Source: an uncultured Opitutia bacterium (GTDB lineage: Bacteria > Verrucomicrobiota > Verrucomicrobiia > Opitutales > UBA953). From it: a stretch of 7,131 nt of DNA. Below the pieces are notes generated by a model, which saw nothing but the letters and a program-made list of their open reading frames with translations, did not search any database and was not told where the DNA came from. Positions 6,154 through 7,131 of the stretch are shown one piece after another. The first letter of the stretch is position 1. Each line of letters starts with the position of its first letter. A program made the translations under genes and the position numbers. Location: the NCBI GenBank assembly GCA_903882335.1, contig CAIRWP010000341.1, forward strand, positions 1 to 7,131. Reading direction: 5' to 3'.

Positions 6154-6693
6154 ATGCCTCACGACCCAATCAGCCTGTCGGAATGCCCGAACCTACCTGC
6201 GGCCTTCTCCAGCAATTCTCATGCAGGCAGAGATCGCGGGCGCCTTCTTGCAAGCGACGAATTCTACCTGGTCTTCGAATATCGCCCCCTTCCTCTCGAG
6301 GAATTCATGACCGGCCAGAAAGTCGGCCCCTATCCGACCGAATACCTGTACGGACTCTCTGTTTTCTACCGCAATTCTCGCAACCCGCACGCGAGGAGAA
6401 AGCTGCCGATCCTCGCCATATGCCTGGCTTATAACGACCTTATATGCCCAAAAAAGCCTCAAGGCTTGTGGGCCAGCCTGAGCGGCGCCCCCGAGGAGCC
6501 CGGCAGGGTTTTTCCGGTCGTTTTCTCCTCACTCGGCCAGATGAATATTTTCAGCGTGGTCAACGACTTCACGGATGAAACCGCCAAGGAATACCTTGTC
6601 GGCCGTGCATGCGATCACCTCAGCATTCCTAGGAATTGTTTCCGGGACGTTGGTCCGCTGAGTCTGGGATCCGACTGCCCTGCAATCGCGTAA
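6154..6693 (+). CDS. Hypothetical protein, 179 residues, last gene of the Sel1 run
   Basis: I do not recognise this protein. ATG 6154 (MPHDPISLSECP) lies 16 nt after the Sel1 stop; an in-frame alternative at 6106 would overlap that gene. It has no signal peptide or membrane span. Hydrophobic stretches alternate in a way that suggests a globular alpha/beta fold: FYLVFEYRPLPLEEF (37-51), YLYGLSVFYR (64-73), LPILAICLAY (84-93) and RVFPVVFSSLGQMNIFSVV (118-136). Its composition is less GC-biased than its neighbours and includes ATA codons. The 3' end abuts the point where a minus-strand HNH-type remnant is cut off, so the last 10-15 residues may not be native. The spacing implies cotranscription with the Sel1 genes. 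Confidence 0.65.
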   Translation: MPHDPISLSECPNLPAAFSSNSHAGRDRGRLLASDEFYLVFEYRPLPLEEFMTGQKVGPYPTEYLYGLSVFYRNSRNPHARRKLPILAICLAYNDLICPKKPQGLWASLSGAPEEPGRVFPVVFSSLGQMNIFSVVNDFTDETAKEYLVGRACDHLSIPRNCFRDVGPLSLGSDCPAIA

Positions 6694-7089
6694 GTGGCCT
6701 GCTCGTCGGGCGGGAAGTAAGTCGCCACCATCCTCTTCCGGGCCTCCTGGCGCCACGCAGGCACCCGCATGGACGCCAGCAGCACCGGGTCCAGCTTCAC
6801 CGTACGCGCCACCTAGCCCCACGTGCGCATAGACCCCATCCGAGGCCAAGTGAAGAAAAGGAAGGTTTAGATCGATCCCGTTACCCCGGCGCCGCACGCA
6901 AATCGGCGAATACGCCCGGAAGCGTAGGTTCAGTTCCGCGTCCTTATGGACCAGACCCTCTGATCCCACCAACCCCGCCTCGACCAGGTCGAGGATCGCC
7001 AGCACCAGCAGCGGCTTGTTCGGCGCCCGACCCTTCCGGTCCTTCGCGACCTTAAGACTCAGCAGTCGGCGTAGGACTTGATCAGTCAT
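6615..7089 (-). pseudogene. Remnant of an HNH-endonuclease-type gene, frameshifted and 3' truncated
   Basis: From ATG 7089 the minus strand encodes MTDQVLRRLLSLKVAKDRKG, then RAPNKPLLVLAILDLVEAG and LPFLHLASDGVYAHV. This resembles the N-terminal domain of HNH-type restriction proteins (pattern: R-x-A-P-x-K-P-L-L-L-L, and LPFxHLxSDG). After about residue 90 (near 6820) the frame turns into low-complexity sequence. Family-like coding resumes in another frame from about 6812: ARTVKLDPVLLASM, then ARKRMVATYFPPDEQATYAI. The shift must lie between about 6803 and 6815, since the second frame has a TAG at 6815-6813. Homology-like sequence stops near 6680 and the second frame ends at 6615, so the C-terminal HNH nuclease domain is missing. 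The remnant overlaps the 3' end of the convergent plus-strand gene. An inactive relic is the likely reading. A sequencing error could explain the frameshift but not the lost nuclease domain. Confidence 0.75.
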
Positions 7090-7131
7090 GGATAGAGGGG
7101 GAGTTAGTCCAACTTACCCATCTGAATCACC

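Noticed and set aside
6529..6800. Continuation of the first HNH frame as a 186-residue intact protein
   Set aside because: After about 6820 the frame becomes Gly/Ala-rich nonsense, while family-like residues continue in another frame. A frameshift explains this better.
1..7131. tRNA, rRNA, CRISPR, insertion sequence or transposon ends
   Set aside because: No cloverleaf, spaced repeat array, transposase or terminal inverted repeats were seen on reading the sequence.

Overview
The window is GC-rich, densely packed bacterial DNA. It holds nine readable genes and one broken gene, and I see no rRNA, tRNA, CRISPR array or insertion sequence. The host is probably a high-GC Gram-negative bacterium. 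A gammaproteobacterium such as a methanotroph or purple sulfur bacterium, or a verrucomicrobial-type organism, would fit, but the sequence gives no firm taxonomic marker. Most starts lack a clear Shine-Dalgarno motif and one gene appears to start with TTG.

Region 1 (1-3538, plus strand) is a tight three-gene run. It starts with the 3' part of an Hsp70-family ATPase that has a short C-terminal part with no room for a full helical lid. Next comes a membrane-anchored protein with a TerB-like domain and a C-terminal segment resembling a J-domain without the HPD motif. The run ends with a soluble M48-family zinc metallopeptidase with a complete HELGH/E site. Spacings of 8 and 2 nt imply one operon, so this looks like a chaperone/sensor/protease cassette.

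Region 2 (3559-4250, minus strand) is a convergent pair: a 61-residue protein with two membrane segments, followed with an ATGA overlap by an unrecognised 169-residue protein rich in aromatic residues.

Region 3 (4251-4396) is a divergent intergenic gap with an AT-rich core, the best place in the window for promoters in both directions.

Region 4 (4397-6693, plus strand) is a second tight run with gaps of 17, 8 and 16 nt. It encodes a small J-domain-like protein that also lacks HPD, two Sel1-repeat proteins with exact 36-residue repeats (4 and 5 copies), and an unrecognised 179-residue protein.

Region 5 (about 6680-7089, minus strand) is a frameshifted remnant of a gene resembling the N-terminal half of HNH-endonuclease-type restriction proteins. 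It has lost its 3' half exactly where the plus-strand run ends, suggesting a recombination boundary.

The main theme is an Hsp70 flanked by two separate J-like proteins that both lack HPD, together with TerB, M48 and Sel1 partners. I infer a specialised protein-quality, stress-response or possibly defence module. The parts are recognisable, but the joint function is a hypothesis.
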